Assembly: GCA_030248135.1 (NCBI GenBank)
Contig: JASANC010005246.1
Coordinates: forward strand, 1 to 64,000
From: Theristus sp. LFF4_11
Taxonomy: Eukaryota; Nematoda; Chromadorea; Monhysterida; Xyalidae
Reading direction: 5' to 3'
Length of the DNA stretch: 64,000 nucleotides
Below the pieces are notes generated by a model. That model was given only the letters and a program-made list of their open reading frames with translations, searched no databases and was not told where the DNA came from. Within the stretch, counting starts at the first letter, position 1. Every line of letters starts with the position of its first letter. Of the stretch, positions 21,997 through 35,600 are shown piece after piece. The position numbers were made by a program, and so were the translations under genes.

Positions 21997-22761
21997 TCAC
22001 AGCAGAATCTCTTCATCTGGCACACACGCTTTCGCATATTCAGAATAGTACTGAAAACGATAATCCTACTGCCTACTGTGTACTGCACCTGTGGTAAATT
22101 GAACTCAACCAAGCTATGCCAATCTCTTTCTTTTTTTGGAGTTAACAAAGATGCGCTTACAGTATCAATGAACAAAGATTTAACGTTGCGCATACTTGTA
22201 GTTCCTCTAGGAGCTCTTCCATGCGCACCGCAGCGGCCTTCATCTCCTCAAAACTGCATGTTGCATCGTCGTCATCGAAGAACAGCGACCGTTTGCCAGG
22301 TCGTAGGTTAAAGCGACCAACAGCAAGTGTCCTACAAGTGAATCCCAATTAAAATAAACAAAAATGATAAACTGTTTTTTTTAATATTGAACAAAAACAT
22401 TCTCAATTCAAGTGAAGCACATTCAACAGTGTTCATCTATACCGTTTTCCGGGACGCAAGTTGAATCGACCAGTAGCAATGGAGCGTTTGCCAGGTCTAA
22501 GATTGAACCTGCCAACTGCTAGCGTTCGCTTGAACAACCCGGCTCGATCCGATAAACCACCGCCGGGCTGAAACATCATCAGCCAATAATACAGTTGAAT
22601 GAATGCGTTGCTGTTTGGTGCTGTGGTTAGTTTCATGGGACAACTGAGCATTACCCAAAAAAGCAGCAATACGGACAACATGGATCACTTACAACGTTGA
22701 TCCAATAGGCGTCCGCGTATGTTGAGAGCAGCACCAAAGCGACCAGTGTCAGCGGCACCAT
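21997..22761 (-). CDS. RPamide neuropeptide precursor (NLP-2/22/23-like)
   Basis: Secreted precursor of amidated peptides. Exons 22693-22761, 22443-22567, 22196-22331 and 21997-22050 keep one frame and give 127 aa. It starts with a signal peptide (MVPLTLVALVLLSTYADA). Three peptides are bounded by KR sites and end in an amidation glycine: TLAVGRFNLRPGKR, SIATGRFNLRPGKR and TLAVGRFNLRPGKR again, giving predicted ...GRFNLRP-amide products. Nematode NLP-2/NLP-22/NLP-23 peptides have the same S[IM]A.GR..[FL]RP-amide plan. An acidic spacer (SLFFDDDDATCSFEEMKAA) and a short C-terminal exon with one Cys follow. The exon 2/3 border splits the KR codon between peptides 2 and 3. An in-frame ATG at 22681 within intron 1 starts another hydrophobic leader (MLSVLLLFWVMLSCPMKL), which could be an alternative 5' end. 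Confidence 0.88.
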
Positions 22762-25700
22762 CGAGTGCCCGCTGTGGCTTCTGTTGCACGTGAACATTGC
22801 TGTTGATCACCGCACGGACTGCTGATTCACTAGTCTTGTCTTCTTCTTCGTTGCCTTGTATGCCTGCGTGACACAAGAACACCAAAAGTCGAAACTGAAG
22901 TATCTTGGTGGATTCCGCTGCGGATGACTTCCGATCAGGCTAACGTTGAACGGACGGAAAGTCGATCAAAACAAAACCACCACCCACAACGCCATAAAGC
23001 CGGCTATGGTTATTGTTTTTCCAAAGACAATGAGGTCAATGACTATTGCAACTTGTACAAGAATTCGGTCATTCAATCGGGGTGGTTAATGGCATCTCCC
23101 TTGAACTCGATCGGTACAGCGCACTATGTCCGCCAAAGAACTGTGTTCACTCAGAGCCCAACAACGGTGACTTTAGGAATGGATTAATCAATGGAGCTCG
23201 TGAAAGCTAGTTATGCAGTTAGAATCATGATGTTGTGCCACCACCTAGTGGACTTACGGCAACCACCGAGGACAGCTGTGTTTCCTGACCGCTTAGTTTG
23301 AAACTTTCAGTCAATTAACGTAGCGCGCTTGTGGAATCATTAAATGCAACCAATACGCACAAAAACAAAACATGTTGCTGCTCAATGACACGCAATGATG
23401 TGCAATAAAGAAGCTATCAGACAATTGTAATCTAACGATGTTCAAACGAATGACGGGCAGAAAATTGAATCGTCTTTTGTCTTTTCAAAACGCCCACCAG
23501 TCAACGGTTGATTGAACATTTTTATCAGCAGAACCATAATGGGTGAATATCAGAATCAGTCCTAAAAGACATCAGAAAACACAAAAACGACCGTGTTGTG
23601 CGTGAAAGTGCTGTAAATAACTTTTTTTCGACATCCTTCACCAAAATTGGATCAGTAGTGAGGTGAGAAGCGATGTATACACACTGGCTTGGCACCGGCC
23701 AAGGAACGTTAGGCCATGTCAGCGTGTAATTCTCTATCTAAATGAGCTAATACATGCACTAAATTAGCGGTCTGAAGGTCTGAATTAGTTAATTATCCAT
23801 AAGTTCTTCAAAAATAAATTCAGTCACGTCACGGTATCGTGCAGCGTGCAACATCGCTGTTGCAACAACAACAACAACAGTATCAAAATTTAACGACTTC
23901 ATGATGACGTCTTCGAAAGTTTTCGTAAAAACTGTCGGCAAAATAAGCGTCAAACTTAAAAATTAGCAGATGCAGCTGATGAGAAGCTTTCAATGCGAAC
24001 GTAATGAGCCGATAACGGGGGAATTATTTTTAGAAATGGCTGTTCTATTGCTTAGCGTTGAGATGCGACACGTGGGGTGGGCTGAACCGAAGATATTCAA
24101 TGTCACCCATCAATTATGCGTTTTTTGTGAAGCTAACTACAAAAAACGACAACAGAACACTGGCTACATGACATTTTAAGCGTTCTGCGTTGCTCAACTT
24201 TGACATCAATAAGTTTTTTTAAAGACTAAGTTTACCAACATGGCCTTTCAGCATCATAAAGGAAGCATGGTTCACATTTGACTGATTCATTCCAGTTATC
24301 TATCAGCAAAGTGCAATATGCTGAACTGGAAAAGAACCCTCTGCTTTGTGACTGTTTGAAGTCTTGTAATTTTTCCAAACTGGTTACATGTTAGTGAAGT
24401 CATGTAAAGTCAACACTGCAATACTTGAACCAAATTTTTCTCCAACTTGTGGGTGGGCAGACGTGGGTGGTGATGGTAATTTCTTCAACTAGAAAAATGA
24501 AACTATTCCAACTGGCAATCAGTGTACCAAAGACGTGCACAATGAAAGAGCAAATGTCACCACTCACCTGCTTTGAAATAATTTCTGTTCGGTGGGATTT
24601 GGCGACGAACACAATTACTTGATGTTAACCGGTGATTAGACAGGAGAAGAGGGTTGTGTTGCGCACAATGATTACAGCTTTATCACCCGATTATTACATG
24701 TGGTTTGTATGTTTGTAACTCATGGCAGTTACTGAAAAATAAAATTTTCTGTCAATAACAGACCATGGACAGGACACCACAGGTGAGTCGGTGGTTCTTG
24801 TTAATTTTAATCAGTTTGCGTGGTTTCAAGTCATACTTTACATAACACAGTCAGTCGCGCTACATTTTCTAAATGTGTAAGATAATTAGATCTTTAAAGC
24901 TGCCAAATAAACCTTGCCACACGCAACAAACAAATCATGCACGTTGTTTACCGTAAAATCTCATCTCAAAAGGAATTTGACTTACAACGGTCGTACGTCA
25001 GGGAGGCTTAAAATTTATTTAACAAGGAAAGAATTTCATTCACAAAATTTCAGTCATAGTCGGACTGTACAATTTTAAGGCGTTAACTGATTGGCAGGTG
25101 GCAAATTTTGAGGCGAAGTTTCACTTTTTATGAAACAAGAACGACGGTGGCGACGGTAGCACGCTCTCGCGTTCTGAAAAATAAATTTTCGTTAACTTTT
25201 AAATTTAACACAAAAATCTTCAAAAAAGAAATGCCATTTGAATTGCTCCGTTCAGATCAGGTTCAACTACCAGTCAATCAATTACAGCCCGAAATTTCCA
25301 AGTCCAACTATACGTAATAAAATTCATTACACATGCTCAAATTTTGTGTGAAGTCAGATGAATAAACCAACTCAGGTGAATTCAGCACAAACCGACTTTA
25401 AAAAATTAACTTCCAATTGTCGACAACGCAACTGAGATTCAGTGGCGTTTTAGTGGACTGAAGATTACAAAAAAGGATCACATTATATAGTTGTTCACGA
25501 ATAATTACACGAAATAATTTCAATAATCGCCCATCATCAACTTCAGTGTCCCTCTTAAAGATTTTTTGTTTCTTATATTTTATATATACAAGAGGGTTTA
25601 TGGTATTGCATGAAGTTAATTTTAAGTACTAAACGCGATGATGAAAGAAGCTTATAACCTATTCCAGTACCGTTGGTATATTCAATGTTAATAACACGGT

Positions 25701-26689
25701 ACCATCATTTGCAGAAAGAAGCAGTGTTTTGCTTGTCGTTTACAGATGTTCGCATGTTTACAAGCCTAAATTAGGTAATATGCTGGACCTCCATTTACTT
25801 CGTTCTGTATACGAACATGCGATACCATGTGATGTACCACACGAAACATACTTTTATGATTGTTTCAGCAGTACTCAGTAACCACCTAGTAATAACTCAA
25901 CCCATTCTTTGTATAATTCATTGGTTCACGTGAAAAAAAACGTAGCGACATCCGATCATCAAGGAATAGATTATTACATCAACGATCAACGTACAGATTA
26001 TCATAGAAAATGACTAGGCAAGACTGGACATGCAAAAAAACAAGTGTTAAATTAAATAATGATGATATGACACCATAATAAATTCAAATGGGAAGACAGC
26101 TTGCACTGGAATTTATAGTTAAAAAGGACAAATGGAAAAGAACCCAAAAATAATTCATCAACGCCGACAACAATGGTGGTGAAATACGCTGTACATGAAA
26201 TTCTTAAACTTATGAAAACGCTTCAAAACCTAAAATTTTTCTGTCAATTTGCTCAATCGGCTCAATCACATTATATAATGCAAGTAAAGCTTCGGCTTGG
26301 AATGGTGCTGCAACAGAAAAAGCTGCAAAAATGCAAAAACAAACTGATACCACAAAACTGACGACATTCATTCAGACTGCATATATTTGAAATTATCTTA
26401 GCATCAGCAGCAGCAGCGTGGTAATGGGTAATGGTTCTACAGAATTGCACTGCAATATTAGCAGTCTCATTTCTGTTTCGACACTGTGATTTCGTTCAAA
26501 AACTGATGAAAGTAAAAGCTCAACATTGCCTCATGAAAACTGCAGTGGAAAACGAAGCAAATTGTTTCAACAATAAATCGTTAGCAGACTGCCAACCAAA
26601 TGTTCGGAAATAATTTGTACTCCTTCCGGAAAACTTTTGATTGTACAATTAAATAGTTTGTAAAAATCGGAACTCCAATCAAAAAATAA
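22762..26689. other. Intergenic, AT-rich, no gene recognised
   Basis: This lies between the neuropeptide 5' end and the 3' end of the PPxY-protein gene. The short frames here have no conserved content. The one structured item I can support is a small foldback MITE at 25057-25310. Confidence 0.5.
25057..25310. mobile_element. Foldback MITE, short relative of the element at 44709-45501
   Basis: The left end TAGTCGGACTGTACAATTTT and right end (inverted) TAGTTGGACTTGGAAATTTC match the longer palindromic MITE near 44.7-45.5 kb, as does the inner ACTGATTGGC / GTCAATCAAT segment and the GAACGACGGTGGCGACGG block. TA follows the right end (25311-25312). It is a diverged, internally shortened copy. 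Confidence 0.7.
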
Positions 26690-29634
26690 TCAGACATAAA
26701 CACTTGGAGATGAATCGTCGCTAACAGTCATATCCAATGAGTATTGATCGTGATCGTGAAGAACAACATCCTCAGGAATGACAGCTGTTGTGGGCGACGG
26801 GGACGGATTCGGACTGTAGCGCACTGAATGCAACGGAGTCCTTCGGCGATGACGGCGTCTTGATTTCCATCGTCGCTGTTTCTGACCATCGTCATACGGT
26901 GGATGAGCTTCATCGCAATTCAGCTGTTCATAATTTGCCGCTTGAATTTCAGGTAACTGCATCGAAAATCCAACCGGTGTCGCGGTGCTGCAGTCGATCA
27001 CCGACGTTGAATGATGTTGCAGATCACAGTTGCTGGTCAACGTGTTACAATTGCTGTGCTGGTTGACGCGAATGCAATGCGCACGTGGTATTACAATGGA
27101 AGATGAAGAAGATGCAAGGTGTGTTTGAGCGTGAACGTTGCTGTGGAATGATTGTGACTGCGGACTGCAGTTACTGCTGCTACTGGTTGTATTACAAGAG
27201 CTGCTCGTCAACGGAATCAGATGGTGGCTGAAAATTTAGAAAAAATCTACATTACAAACAAACGAACAATCACACTCCCGTAACTGCCGGTTGTTTTATT
27301 TAGGTGAGGTAGGAAAAAATCAAAGAAAAAGTGCTGGTGGTAGCGAGTTGCATACGTGTCTGTTGAAGTTGCCGATAGGTTATCGCTGTCGATTCGCGCG
27401 AGACTTTCTTGCGACCGGTAACTTGGTGGGCGTTCTCGTTGCAATTGATTGCTGATCGGACTTATTGGTGCTCTGCTGCGCGACTGAACCGTACTTCGAT
27501 AAGTTGGAGGCGGAGATCCAACAGTGCCGTGAAGTGCTCCAGTCGTGGCAGGTGGTTGCGAGAGAGCGTTTGCGGCGATGTTGTCAGTGGAACGGGCCAT
27601 GTGGTTGCTTGGCGCTCTATAAAAAACAGTTCGTTAAAAAAAAACTAAAAGCAGAAAAATTATAAAAGCAACATGTGCATGCAACTACACAGATACCTTG
27701 CTGTAAAATTGGTCTCTTCAGCAGTTGCTGCGTGATAGCTCGGTGGTGGCGGACGCCAAAGCCAATCGGGCAACATAATACCTGAAGAACCGCAGTATCG
27801 TTGCAGATTAAATGCAATTAAATCATTTGTTTATTTATCATGTGAACGGAAACAAACCGGGAAACGGCGATGGTGGTGGAAAGAACGCAGGTTGCACACG
27901 ACGGTACGGTGGAGCACCACAACGGCTGCCCGTTCGTGTGCCAATCATTGCCGACCAAACTGACGGTATACCATGTGACGGAATCTCCATTCCCGACAGA
28001 CGCCATGCAATTGCACTGACGGTGATCAAAACAATGCCCACACCTGTGTGAAGACAATGCATATATGGATTGGTTTAAGTGTAATCCCAAATTTAAGATT
28101 ATTGTAAATAACACAAAAAATCAACGCACCAATCAGCAACAAGCAGAGTGTCAGGCGTGCGGTACCAGTGACCGTGAGAGCACCAAGCACAATGCCGACC
28201 ACAACGCAGGCCAGGCCGAGCACCGAAATCACCGCAATGAACAAGCGCATCCAGGTCGCATGCGACGCTCGTCCACAGCAGCCCTTTTGGTCGTCGAGCA
28301 CATCGAACTGCGGTTCATCGAATGGCGTAAATGGTGGCAGCTGACATGGCGCATACACGCGCGCCAGTTCGTCCGGTGATAGCGATTGTCCTGGATAACG
28401 TGATGCACGTGAAACGTGAGTTTGCATTTCTTGGATCTCAACTGACATTTGTGCGATGTTAGCCATGTAAACTGCGTTACAGGATGGCCGAATAAATAAG
28501 GCAGTCCATCAGAGCGAGATCAGTCGCGGACCAGGAGTTGTCTTTTTCAAAAATGCCAACATAATTCTCAATCATGTGGGCAAGGGAGAAACAATGAATA
28601 GCACGAACCATCAAGTTTAAAAATACCTACGTCAAATTTGGCACGCAACTGGGTTTCTGAACGCCATTTTTCTTTCATTCAAATGTACCTGTCTGCTGGC
28701 TTTCCTCAGCAATGTCCATCTCATTGGCGTTGTTCTGAGCAGAGTGATTCAGATGAGATGCGTCTGCGTTTGCGGCCGTTTCAGACAATGCCGATGATGA
28801 CACATGCGCAGAATCAAACGGCATCCGCGGTTGCCATCCAGTCAACTGAACGCCACCCGGCGACACGCACCTGCCTGGACTGGTCGGCATTCTACGCTGC
28901 GACGTCACACTGGCAATATGAGGCGCTGCAGACTGGTAGAATGCCGCCGGAACCGAGTAGGGCGTTATGAACGGAGCAGCTGGCCGAAATGGCAGAAGTT
29001 GATGAGGTAGATGCCTCTGATGTCCCTGGCACAAAGGGAATGGCTGATGTGCCGCATCTAATGGTGCTCGCACCGGCGGTACTGGCACCCGGCCACTGAA
29101 ATGCGACCGTTGCTGTTGACGATGTTGAACTGCACGGTGCAGATGAGGGATTTGTGGAGCACGGTTGCTTGCGCTGGTCGCCAGTTGATCGCGCACAACA
29201 CTCGAGTCTCCGTGTCGCTGTGGGCGCTCGTCAACGTCAATGTCTCGCTCATTCGTCTCATTCACCGATTCATTGATAGAAGAATGAAGATCACGTGACG
29301 GAGAAATGGTACTGCGAGCAGTTGTGAGCTTTGGATTGTCATCAGTCGAGTGCACCATTGTTGCCGATTGCAGCTGCTCTTCAGCCGTACTGGGCGACGG
29401 GCGATCGGGGTATTCCTGAATCACTTGATCTAAACTGCTCGTGTCACTGTCGTAGCCAACCTCGTAAAAATGCGGCGCTACTTGCGAAGAATGGCCACTA
29501 GTTTCGTTTGCACAATTCTTCGTCGACGGTTCATTACTTAAATAATGCGAAGCCACGGACACCTCGTGCATGATGTATCCCGCTTGTGCGCTTCTGCACT
29601 GCTTCCTGTCAGCTTCGTCTGCAAATGATATCAT
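26690..29634 (-). CDS. Two-TM protein with PPxY motifs, function unknown
   Basis: I do not recognise the family. Exons 28689-29634, 28130-28471, 27858-28043, 27697-27781, 27356-27616 and 26690-27227 join in consistent phases, giving about 785 aa. The first about 315 residues are polar and low complexity (Ser, His, Gln, Pro). Then, after a short loop (CCGRASHATW), come two membrane spans: MRLFIAVISVLGLACVVVGI and LTLCLLLIGVGIVLITVSAI with only a short loop between, a hairpin topology that would leave both ends on the same side. The C-terminal part carries GAPPYRR, PPPSYH, PPPTYR and RPPSYR, motifs that bind WW domains such as those of NEDD4-type ubiquitin ligases, so a ligase adaptor role is an inference. 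It ends in an Arg-rich block and a Ser/Asp tail. The start is uncertain: an acceptor-like CATTTGCAG at 29619-29627 could mean a further upstream exon. Confidence 0.7.
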
Positions 29635-32600
29635 TCAAATTTTCACCAACCGAAATTCCCAGAAAATGCTTTTAGTCTTTCCATTAGATCATTCCACCGC
29701 GTGGCATTGCGCTGCAGTGAGCTTTCAAAACATAAGAGCTTTACATCAGTTAAGATCGTGCCCTTAGAATAGTACTAGTACTCTGTCGCTTACCACACAT
29801 AAGAAAAGGATGAATTACGAGAGACTTAGTTAAAGTGATGCATGTGTACTAAGAATTGAGTGTGTGCGTGCTATCACTATCACGTTTTCAAAAGAACTGC
29901 ATACTGATTTGGTGACTTCTTTTAAAATTCAAAAGAAATGCTAATAAGTCCTGCACCAAAATTCTCATTCTGCAGATTAGTCATGTACAGTACGCCTGGT
30001 CTGGACTCCTTCCAATACGAAAGCAATCAAATACATGTGGGCCGTTAAAATGAGCCAAGCATAAAGTGTGATAAAATCGTTGAACGCGAACTGAAATATT
30101 GTATGATGCGGTGTTTGAAATATTGAAAGCTTAACAACAGTGCTGGTCTAGCACAGACGCGGCCACACGGCCATCGAGAAGCTCGTCAAGTCGATCACTG
30201 GGGACTTGACACAGTCTTGTCCGTGTTTTTAATAAATGAATAAATTGTACTACGTTGGCAGGATCTGCACAAAGACATCAGACTAGGTCGCGGCTCTCGT
30301 CTGCGGGCGACCAGCGTTTTACCAACTGAATTGCACGGACATTTCTTTTTCGCTGCGAATTCATTTGCGGTCACTAGTAATACAAGCATTTGCTTTACAA
30401 CATGGGAGAGGAATGATGTGTGATACAGAGACGTTCCGAATAATATGATGCCAACAACAGCGTAGCATGCTTGTACCAGAAGCACAACAGACACACAATA
30501 ATGGGATGTAACATGCTTGTATGGCATACACTGGCACAGCCAACAGATAATAATAAAACGCTGCAGCGCGCATGCGCGTAAACAAAAAGCAGCTAGTGTA
30601 ATGAGCTAACATTAATCGGACACGGAGGCTGAATATAATAAAAGAAATGATGATACACACACGTACAAATGTGCATTCCGCACGAATGTGCGACATTTGA
30701 ATCAGGCAATTTAAACTGAGATCATCGTTTACCAACCACGACCATACCACAGAAAACAATTATTCATGCACACTGCCGTTTGTGCGTTGTTGCTTGTTTG
30801 TCGCCTCGTGGCGCTACATTAGAAACATTGTTGACCCAAATAATAAAACCAAAGACAGTACCGCTGAACAATGTTACCGCATAATAGTCATTATCGGCAC
30901 ACAAGCGAGCAGTCGCACAAAACAAACAAATAGAAAAAAATGAACAGCGTTCAGAACGGCTTTTAGTGTTGCTTTTAAAAACGCCGTCAACCCATTGTAC
31001 TTGAACTTGAAGCTGAAAAACGCGCCAAACAGGAATTTCTTCAAAATGACAAAGAACTTCTAAAAAGAAAACCTTCCAGAGAAGTTCGCCGGTGGCCAGT
31101 AAGCCGTGAGGTGTAAAAGTGGGCTGCCGAAATTTTTTTCGGGCGACCTGGCGGTCAAACGCACAACCACAATATTCTAAATTTTATTGTGGGTTGTGAC
31201 AATTATTCAAGAAATTAGAAAATCTGAATAAAGCAGGAAACCCCAAAAATGTAACGTGCTGTTGTTGATGACGGTGATAACGATGTTTGAGGGGCGATGC
31301 ATTCAACATTCACAAGTTCCGACAGTGAAATAAAAATGCGCGAGAGACGTAAAAAAGAAACGCCCAGCAAAACATAAGGGATACAAATACAGCATAGACA
31401 GCCAAACATATCAAAGAAAATTATGTCTATAAAATGTGAAAACATGGTTAGTGTTGATGGTGAATTAGTCGTTGAATGAGTGACTGACTGCCGTGTGCTT
31501 CAGTGTACACGGTGCAGCAATGAAAGCACGGATGAAAGGTCCTACGTGCAGACAGCTATCTTTAGATTTCTATGAAAAAGCCAATTTAAGCAGCAAACGG
31601 GAACATGACAACAGCGCTGACTTACTAAAAGCACTAATATAAGTTAACCATTCGAGATATACGACTTGAAAGAATGTTAGACCTTTTTGTCAAACTGAAC
31701 CGGCACGTGTAACCAACTATTCATTCACCTCAGCCAACAACAACTGGACGCGCCCACGAAGGCAACGCGGCAGGTGCAGAATGCATCACAGCAATCGATA
31801 TAGACACTCAAATTGAATCATGATCGCCTGCATGTTGTTTACTCAATACAACATGCACGACGCGTAAAAGTGTGCAAGAGTGAATCGTTGCTGACAGACG
31901 GAGAACAGAACCAACAATGAGTGTCAACTGACACACCACGCCGTGGATGACCCCACGAACGATAAGTGAATAACAATACAACAGATCAAGTGGTATCACG
32001 CAACCATGCAAAAACCAATACATGTGAATGTGAATGCTTCAACAAATAAGCATAAATTTTAGATGACCAAGAAGAAAGTTTTTCTGTGAAACCGCTACAA
32101 AATACGAAACAATGAGGAACAAGTGGATATCAGGCGTTGTGAACATGAAAGTAAAAATGAGCAATACAATAAACAACAATTCACTGTAATTTAGTGGCAA
32201 GGAAGCTGGAACGACATGAGTCCAAGTGCAGAATGCAACACATTAGAATAAACAGAATATAATGATGAAAAAATATAAAGATCATCAGACAGGGACGACT
32301 GCGAACTACAAACATAAACTGAAACCACGCGTGCTTTGAACGGAAAAGGTTGCGAGTGCGTTTTTGTCGCGTGTGGAGCGTTGGACAGTGAAAAACGTGC
32401 ACAATAAACGATCACGATAGGATGTGCACGCACGCGCGTGCATACTTTAATCAGCAGAGGTACCGCATGTACTTGTGCCTGTGCATGATTTGTTTTTTTT
32501 TATTTTTGCCATCTCCAACAGATAAGTTCTTGTCATCCTTGTACATACATCTGCATTTTTAGTTTACGAAAACAAACAAAAAAACATCGGAAGACTGGCA

Positions 32601-35600
32601 ACAAAAAACAATTATTATCATCATTTCGATTCGTTGCCGAATTCCGTTCAAAATGTGGCGGTTGGATGGGAATGAGACGCAGTACGTTTGAGTTTTGTGG
32701 AGCGATTGCTGTGTTGCCCAATTCGCAACGCACAGGGTGTTTCAAAAAACTACAATGGGCAAAACGGCTCGTTCTCGAGTTTGGTCCAACATACAGGTCA
32801 GAAATTTTGAACACTGCTTGAGAAATGATTGCCATTTGGTATTATGTAAAAAAAAAGTTTTGAAATTTTAAAATTTGGGTGCAAAGCAACAGTTTTGATT
32901 TTTCAAGGTGAAAAAAAATCAGACAAGGTAATGCTTGTTTATGTGTCTTAAAGCTGACCCAGACCAGAGGTGTCTGTAAATTCAAACGCGTGTTGCATTC
33001 ATTCAGATCAGAAAATTTGCAGAAAGTTTATTTTGTTGTTTTCACTTGGATTAAGCTGTTCTGGATTATGTGAAAGGCTGGAGTTGTTCCAAGTAATAAA
33101 AAAGATGTGAAAACTCAGCAAGCGCTCGTGCGTCCATTTCATTTTTTCAGATCAAGTTGGTGACTTTTTTAAAAAAACCCAATTTTTATTTAAAATTCTA
33201 AATCGAAAAGATAAACTGCATCTGTGACAGTATTAGTAAATCGAAAAGAACAGAACAAACGCACAAAAACTCTAAAATGAACAATGATTGTCAGCGCGTG
33301 CGTCTGTGACAATTTGCAACCTTGAAGTTCAAAACTTTGCTGTGCTAGTGTGCTTTAATGTTTTCAAATGAATTTTTGACACTTTCAACGGCAAACATTT
33401 CCAGAACTGTGCTTCAAATTTCAAACCCAAAAATTGAATCAAACTCGAGAACGAGCCGTTTTGCCCATTGCAGTTTTTCAGACACCCTGTACGTAGCTCA
33501 TGTGAAAATTCGTAAAAAACCATCCAGAAAAACCACAAAACAGTTACATCACAATCAACACAACGAGCACGTGCTCTGAACTGCGGTCAGTTACGCTGAA
33601 ACAGCGCGTCACCTTGAAATTTTGTTTTTTTTTCAACGCAACAGCCTTGAAGTGCAGTCTACACATACTTCGTAAAGTAACGCTGCAGAGGTGTCGGAGA
33701 ACAAAATGTTTCAGTGATTTTTTTCGTCAAAATCATAAAATCAGTTTAAAAATGCTTGCTTGATCTTTGTTTAGATAACAAGCTTAATCAACGGGTTACT
33801 TTACATAGTCATTCCGTTCGGCTGGTACGAAAGCTCAGTGATACTGTAGTCAACAATGTAGTAAACAACGAACAATGTAGGTACATGTAGTAAACACCGG
33901 CAGACACGTAAATGTTCATATTATACACACCGTTTACTGGTCTTAACCTCGTGTGGTCACACATTGCAACGAATTTACAATCATGACGGAAAGTCAGTCC
34001 GGGTTGTAACAAAAACAGCAACAAACACGAAATAAGACCGATATTGGATACACTTGCTGAAATCATTGGAGAAAACGCTAAAAAGGATTGGAGATTCAAA
34101 TTCGATTTCACAGCGGCCAACTATTTAGCGTATTGGTCATTTATGGTTGTACAACACTGAGTATTAAACGGAGCGGGGGTATGAATATGGCCACTGGCAT
34201 TGCCAACAACGAATTGAATTCGAAAAAGACCCCACCCAACTGCCTGCATTGGGTTAATAGGCTTTTCGTGTGTAGCACAATGCTGTGTTCAAAAGAGTAA
34301 GAAATCTATCATAGCATAAACGTACTCGCAGAGCCGTCAGTACATCAATCTTGTTTGACCAACATTACAAAAGTTAATTGACAATATTTCACTAAGTAGC
34401 GCAGTGGGTGGCAAATTTAAAAATGAGAATTCTCATGCTCATGAGAGTGCACCAACTGACAACTGAGCACGGAAGAAACAAGAAAACGCAGATGTGCAAA
34501 AGGACATTGTGTTTAGATTTAGTTTTGAAATTGTTTTAAAATGTGTGAAAAACAATAACGAATGAATCGCTCGTTCAGCTGCTTGTGTGCTCTTGTCAAA
34601 CACAGCACAGATGAATGACTAAAAAATGCTTGACGCTGACAGCATTACACATAATCAGCTTATGGTTTTTCTTATATTTCACAGCATCTTCGTTAAATGC
34701 AAATCAAAGGGCTTATTATGATTGCACTAATGGGAAGACACACAAGCCCTGAAAGGACAGACTGGCTGCTGCTTAACATCTGGTAACCTCGATTGAGAAC
34801 AGACCAAGACCGCACAGCAGTATTAATAATCACCGCATGCTGCAAATGCAAGCGAGAATCTTCACATCTTCACATCAGTGACAAGCAAGAATACAAACAC
34901 TGGGGCACGAGGAAATTGGTGACCACATAAAAATTGCTTTGGTTTATTTTTATTAGCGAAGATATAATAGTGTTTCGAAGAAAATACTGTAAAAAGCTAG
35001 TAATGGCCTATACTACGTAAAGACAAGAGAGCTCAACAATAAGCACATCATGGGAAGAAAACAGGCTGTTGTTGTGTGGACAGCCCGAATCGAGCGATAG
35101 AAAGCCTTTCCAAGTGGATTCACAAAAGATAACAGCAGGAATCCTGATTTTTTTAGTCGACAGATGCTTTCTGAAATGAATATACGTCAATCCAAAAGGC
35201 AACATTAGAATATTTGCAACAAAAAAAGTCAATGCCTAAATTGATATCGTTGAAGCAAGAATAAGTCGTTTTTTTGTTTAAACTGACGCTAGGGCTGTCC
35301 ACTAAAAATAAAAGTGGGAGTGCGATTTTTTTCACTTTGCATTGCCTACGTTACGCCAAAACATAATATTATGTTTGGTGCAGGCAGAGGGAAGAACGAT
35401 CGTTTCTCTGTATACTATCATGAAAATTTTTAAGAATTCACCTCAAAAGCACCAAAATTGATGTCAGCAGTAAAGAACTTTTGATGAAACCAGAACATTG
35501 CTGTTTTCTCAAAATCTCCATTTAAAGTTTCAAAAAATAGCAAACTATTCACAATCTATAGAATCATCTCAAACAACCATGCATGTTAACAAAGAAGAAA

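Noticed and set aside
22685..22885. Frame with GRFGAALNIRGR as a further peptide-coding exon
   Set aside because: The correct frame of this DNA is the signal-peptide exon MVPLTLVALVLL, which splices in phase with the peptide exon; the RF-like string is an out-of-frame reading.
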